Of a DNA stretch of 6,742 bases, positions 4,641 to 6,742 are shown piece after piece (the first letter of the stretch is position 1; each line of letters starts with the position of its first letter). Source of the stretch: Microcaldota archaeon (lineage in GTDB: Archaea; Micrarchaeota; Micrarchaeia; Micrarchaeales; CABMGC01). The notes under the pieces were generated by a model. The model was given only the letters and a program-made list of their open reading frames with translations. It ran no database searches and was not told the DNA's origin. The stretch covers positions 1 through 6,742 of the forward strand of contig JAJYFQ010000040.1 of NCBI GenBank assembly GCA_021785375.1, in the 5' to 3' direction. Both the position numbers and the translations under genes were made by a program.

Positions 4641-5802
4641 CCGCATGCCCTGCGGTACTCCTGTGCAGTATATTCCTTGCCGCGTTTATGTCCCTGTCGA
4701 CCCGCAGTCCGCACACTGCGCAGGAGTACGTCCTCTCGCCGAGGGGAATCGCCCTGACCGCACCGCACGCACTGCACATTCTCGTCGTGTCCCTCGGATC
4801 TACCGGGATGATCCTCATGCCGGCATCCTCCGCCTTGTATGAGAGCACCTGTATGAACCTGTTCCAGGCTGCGCCGTTTATCGACCTTGCGAGCCTGTGG
4901 TTCTTCAGCATATTCTGTATGTGGAGGGCCTCGACGGCGAAGGAAGTGTGGCCCGACCTCACCAAGTCGTTTGCAGTCTTCTTGGCAAAGTCGTCGTTCT
5001 GCCTGTTCACCTTCCTCCAGGCGTCATGCAGCCTCTCCCTTGCCTTCTCCCTTCTCCTCGACCCCTTATGCCTCCTCGCGACGACCTTCTGCCAGTGCGA
5101 GATCCTCTTCTCCTGCATTTTGGCGAAGTCCGGTTTCTTTATCTTAGCGCCGTCTGAGAGAACCGCGAAGTTCCCCATTATGTTCTCCCTGTTCATCAGC
5201 CCAAGGTCTATTCCGACAGGGTTGGCATTCTCTATCTTTTGGGCCGTCGACTCACTCGACGCTGAAACGATGGCATAGTACTCATCCCCGTCGCGCTTTA
5301 TCGTAAGGGTCAGTGTCTTCCCGACGATCTCCCTGTGCATCTCCATCCTCATCGTGCCTATCTTCGAGACGCGCAGGACGTCTATCCTGTTGTGCCTCTT
5401 CGTCTTTGACTCGATGGAGAATCCGAACTGCGGGTAGGTTATCGACGAGTATCTTCCGTACTTCTTGAACCTTGGGAATCCGACATTGGTCTTCTTTCCG
5501 GATCTCTTCTCCCTCACCCTCCTGAAGAAGTTCTGGTACGCCCTCTGCAGCCTCACGAATACGTTCTGGAGGGCCTGCGAGTAAAGCCTGTTGAGTTCCG
5601 CATTCCCCTTTACTATCTCTTTCATGAACCTGTTGAATGTAGACTTTGTTATCTGCAGGTTCCTGTCCTTCAGGTACTCCTCCTTCGCCCTCTCGAGGAG
5701 TTTGTTGTAGAGGAACCGAGCGAGCTCTATCTGTTCGTCTATCTCCCTCTGCCGCCTGGCGTCGGGGTAGACCCTGAACCTATACGCGCGTATAGATTCC
5801 AT
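4516..5802 (-). CDS. tnpB: RNA-guided endonuclease TnpB
   Basis: This 428-residue TnpB is full length. The N-terminal helix-turn-helix/OrfB region starts at AYRFRVYP (6-13), followed by a basic helical wedge domain (to about 190). RuvC-I is VGIDLGLMN with Asp199, RuvC-II is FAVEAL with Glu291, and RuvC-III is DRDINAARNIL (369-379) with its Asp. The zinc ribbon between them has Cys343, Cys346, Cys361 and Cys364 (CSAC, CAVC). All catalytic and metal residues are therefore present. The tail (380-428) is the usual Gly/Pro-rich stretch that overlaps the guide RNA. TnpB cuts DNA next to a target-adjacent motif at sites matching its guide RNA and favours retention of the element at its site. Oddities are a seven-residue insertion (RENIMGN, 205-211) right after RuvC-I, and a 16-bp palindrome in codons 3-8. 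A TATA box 26 bases upstream suggests a leaderless message. Confidence 0.93.
   Translation of the reverse strand: MESIRAYRFRVYPDARRQREIDEQIELARFLYNKLLERAKEEYLKDRNLQITKSTFNRFMKEIVKGNAELNRLYSQALQNVFVRLQRAYQNFFRRVREKRSGKKTNVGFPRFKKYGRYSSITYPQFGFSIESKTKRHNRIDVLRVSKIGTMRMEMHREIVGKTLTLTIKRDGDEYYAIVSASSESTAQKIENANPVGIDLGLMNRENIMGNFAVLSDGAKIKKPDFAKMQEKRISHWQKVVARRHKGSRRREKARERLHDAWRKVNRQNDDFAKKTANDLVRSGHTSFAVEALHIQNMLKNHRLARSINGAAWNRFIQVLSYKAEDAGMRIIPVDPRDTTRMCSACGAVRAIPLGERTYSCAVCGLRVDRDINAARNILHRSTAGHAGIQARGDPASLHPETDAKAGPSKREHTFGPGNPGLKGSPGL
5780..5795. repeat. perfect 16-bp palindrome inside the tnpB start region
   Basis: CTATACGCGCGTATAG is its own reverse complement and lies 4 bases after the tnpB ATG, over codons 3-8. 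Its inner 14 bases alternate pyrimidine and purine. It could be an operator or, in a leaderless mRNA, a hairpin close to the start codon. The encoded residues (S-I-R-A-Y-R) fit the family's N-terminus, so coding constraint and palindrome coexist. Confidence 0.55.
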
Positions 5803-5823
5803 AGTACCTATTTATGTTGCGAA

Positions 5824-5831
5824 TGTTTATA
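5824..5831 (-). promoter_or_regulatory. TATA box of tnpB
   Basis: The minus strand reads TATAAACA, with its centre 26 bases from the ATG at 5802. This matches leaderless archaeal promoters. It lies inside the element, between the left-end hairpin and the gene, so the promoter moves with the element. Confidence 0.5.
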
Positions 5832-5845
5832 CGCCTTCGCTCCAT

Positions 5846-5874
5846 CCCGCGGCTGAAGCCGCGGGTTTTCCCGC
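5846..5874. repeat. left-end hairpin of the TnpB element, with an overlapping alternative stem
   Basis: CCCGCGGC (5846-5853) and GCCGCGGG (5858-5865) form a perfect stem with a TGAA loop. The GCGGG at 5861-5865 can instead pair with CCCGC at 5870-5874 around TTTT. The two folds exclude each other. Subterminal hairpins of this kind are what the TnpA transposase recognises in this family. Confidence 0.65.
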
Positions 5875-5888
5875 TCAGGCAGTACATC

Positions 5889-5896
5889 TTATAAAT
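5889..5896 (+). promoter_or_regulatory. TATA box of the HPP gene
   Basis: TTATAAAT has its centre 26 bases before the ATG at 5919, as for a leaderless message. The box lies at or just outside the inferred left end of the TnpB element, so the insertion either spared this promoter or placed new sequence just upstream of it. Confidence 0.6.
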
Positions 5897-5918
5897 ACCT
5901 TGGCTGAGCCATAGCCCT

Positions 5919-6473
5919 ATGGCCCGAAGCGCAATGAACAGTATAACGCGAAGGATAAGGAACCATGTCATACCGGCAACGCTCATGGCCCTCTCGCTAG
6001 TTGTGCTGGTCTACATCCTCAACTACGTCAATTACGATATAACGGTAGGCATAGGCGCTTCGGCAATCATATTCGCTTCGTTCGCAGGAAGCGCGTTCCT
6101 TCTCTTCATGGTCCCGCGCTCGCGCACCGCCAGCATACCGCGGTTCGCGAAGAGCTATGCGATAAGCTGCGTTCTCGGAGTCATCGGGTACTACGTTGTG
6201 GGGATTGCAGGGATCTATGCCACGGTCGCATTGATACTCTTCGCCACTGCGATGCTGCTGGTGATTACGGATAGCGAGCACCCGCCCGCAATGTCCATCG
6301 CGTTCGCCTTCGTGCTCTTCAGGGTGAGCTATGTTGGGATAATAACGGTGGTGGTTGCCGCGGCGGTAATGATAGCAATACGGGTCTTCCTCGAGAAGGC
6401 GGTCTACATAATAGAGGAGGATATAGAGAGGGTCGGGTCCGCCAGAAACAGGCGGCCAGCGGGAAGGAGATAG
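5919..6473 (+). CDS. HPP family integral membrane protein
   Basis: The 184-residue protein carries the family signature HPPA at 121-124 within SEHPPAMSIAFAF. It begins with a basic segment (MARSAMNSITRRIRN). The hydrophobic stretches at about 17-37, 42-64, 78-97, 98-116 and 124-158 allow five or six membrane helices, and the tail is long, charged and Arg-rich (165-184). Members occur in bacteria, archaea and plants; some cyanobacterial and plastid relatives have been linked to nitrite transport, but a substrate cannot be assigned here. Often an HPP domain is fused to CBS domains; this one stands alone. Its promoter and start fit the leaderless pattern. It ends 6 bases from the stop of the converging His-tailed gene. 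Alternative: an uncharacterised transporter of another anion. Confidence 0.85.
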   Translation: MARSAMNSITRRIRNHVIPATLMALSLVVLVYILNYVNYDITVGIGASAIIFASFAGSAFLLFMVPRSRTASIPRFAKSYAISCVLGVIGYYVVGIAGIYATVALILFATAMLLVITDSEHPPAMSIAFAFVLFRVSYVGIITVVVAAAVMIAIRVFLEKAVYIIEEDIERVGSARNRRPAGRR

Positions 6474-6479
6474 GCGCTG

Positions 6480-6742
6480 TCACTCGTGCGGATGCTCATG
6501 CTCGTGCTCTGGTTTTGAGAACGCGCCCTTCGTCTCTATGGGTGCGGAATTTGGCATCCAGCGTATCATGTTGAACTCCGCCTTTGTGTCGAGGTTCCTT
6601 ATAGGGAAGTTGCCGAAGAGCACCCTGTTTATCGATCCGTAGAAGGCCTTCACGCCATGGCGCCTGTACCTCTTCTTGTAGTACTGGATGAGGCGCCTGT
6701 ATCCGGTATCTTCGTTATCGTACGCTCCGACGAAGAAGAAGT
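6480..6742 (-). CDS. unrecognised protein with His/Glu-rich C-terminus, 5' end outside window
   Basis: The last 86 residues of a minus-strand gene enter from the right edge and end at a TGA (6480-6482). They start FFFVGAYDNEDTGYRRLI and continue through a Lys/Arg/Tyr-rich stretch (QYYKKRYRRHG), then LFGNFPIRNLDTKAEF and NMIRWMPNSAPIE. The tail is EHEHEHPHE, a likely metal-binding cluster. No membrane segment or signal is visible in this part. Codon use matches the neighbours, and there is no break in 86 codons, so it is a real gene, but I do not recognise the family. It converges tail-to-tail with the HPP gene at 6 bases. Confidence 0.65.
   Translation of the reverse strand, partial: FFFVGAYDNEDTGYRRLIQYYKKRYRRHGVKAFYGSINRVLFGNFPIRNLDTKAEFNMIRWMPNSAPIETKGAFSKPEHEHEHPHE

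Larger units (their letters stand above)
4503..5880 (-). mobile_element. IS1341-type IS200/IS605 family element (tnpB only)
   Basis: The element is a single tnpB gene flanked by palindromic ends, with no tnpA transposase, so any movement would need TnpA in trans. The right end (downstream of tnpB, at low coordinates) has the common CCCCGGGC-TAAA-GCCCGGGG hairpin followed on the minus strand by GGATGTCA. The left end has the CCCGCGGC-TGAA-GCCGCGGG hairpin. Exact edges are inferred. The right edge is near 4500, and the left edge lies between about 5866 and 5897, possibly at a TTTAT on the minus strand (5895-5891). As is usual for this family, there are no terminal inverted repeats and no target duplication to look for. 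It sits between coaD and the HPP gene. Confidence 0.75.

Noticed and set aside
4187..4777. Minus-strand 196-codon frame antisense to coaD and crossing the element end
   Set aside because: It overlaps two strongly supported genes, has no family motifs, and spans the element boundary.
4688..5278. Plus-strand 196-codon frame antisense to tnpB
   Set aside because: It mirrors tnpB, whose motifs and length are unambiguous; no motif or promoter supports the antisense frame.

Overview
The window looks archaeal. Most genes have an A/T-rich TATA-like box about 24-27 bases before the ATG, with little or no 5' leader. One junction carries a GGTGAT Shine-Dalgarno. Codons AGG, ATA and AAG are common, and coaD is of the archaeal type. 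Ser/Thr-rich stalks on N-terminally anchored exported proteins, plus a decayed YVTN-type beta-propeller, resemble surface proteins of acid-habitat archaea (Micrarchaeota/ARMAN or Thermoplasmata-like). That placement is an inference; no rRNA or other marker is present.

Left part (1-3115, all genes on the minus strand). Reading right to left there is a decayed YdeI/OmpD-associated gene. Next comes a three-gene envelope operon: a 65-residue two-helix membrane protein, a 'secreted repeat' domain protein and a Thr-rich, Cys-rich surface protein. A dihydrofolate reductase-like RibD-C protein follows, with its own promoter overlapping a perfect 16-bp palindrome. Last is a 35-codon zinc-finger microgene with its own TATA box, broken by one missing base in an A4 run.

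Middle (3116-4031). A small intact DUF167/YggU gene on the plus strand faces the C-terminal remnant of a beta-propeller gene on the minus strand. Upstream of that remnant is an unassigned plus-strand reading frame.

Right part (4032-6742). coaD (phosphopantetheine adenylyltransferase) is followed by a complete-looking IS1341-type IS200/IS605 element. The element carries a full-length TnpB nuclease with RuvC and zinc-ribbon motifs intact, and it has hairpins at both ends. Beyond it are an HPP-family membrane protein with a leaderless promoter and, converging on it, the 3' end of an unrecognised gene with a His/Glu-rich tail.

Two themes stand out. First, several broken frames can be restored by one-base changes in short homopolymers, so real decay and consensus error must be separated. 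Second, the TnpB element abuts the 3' end of coaD, so its predicted guide RNA would read host coaD sequence.
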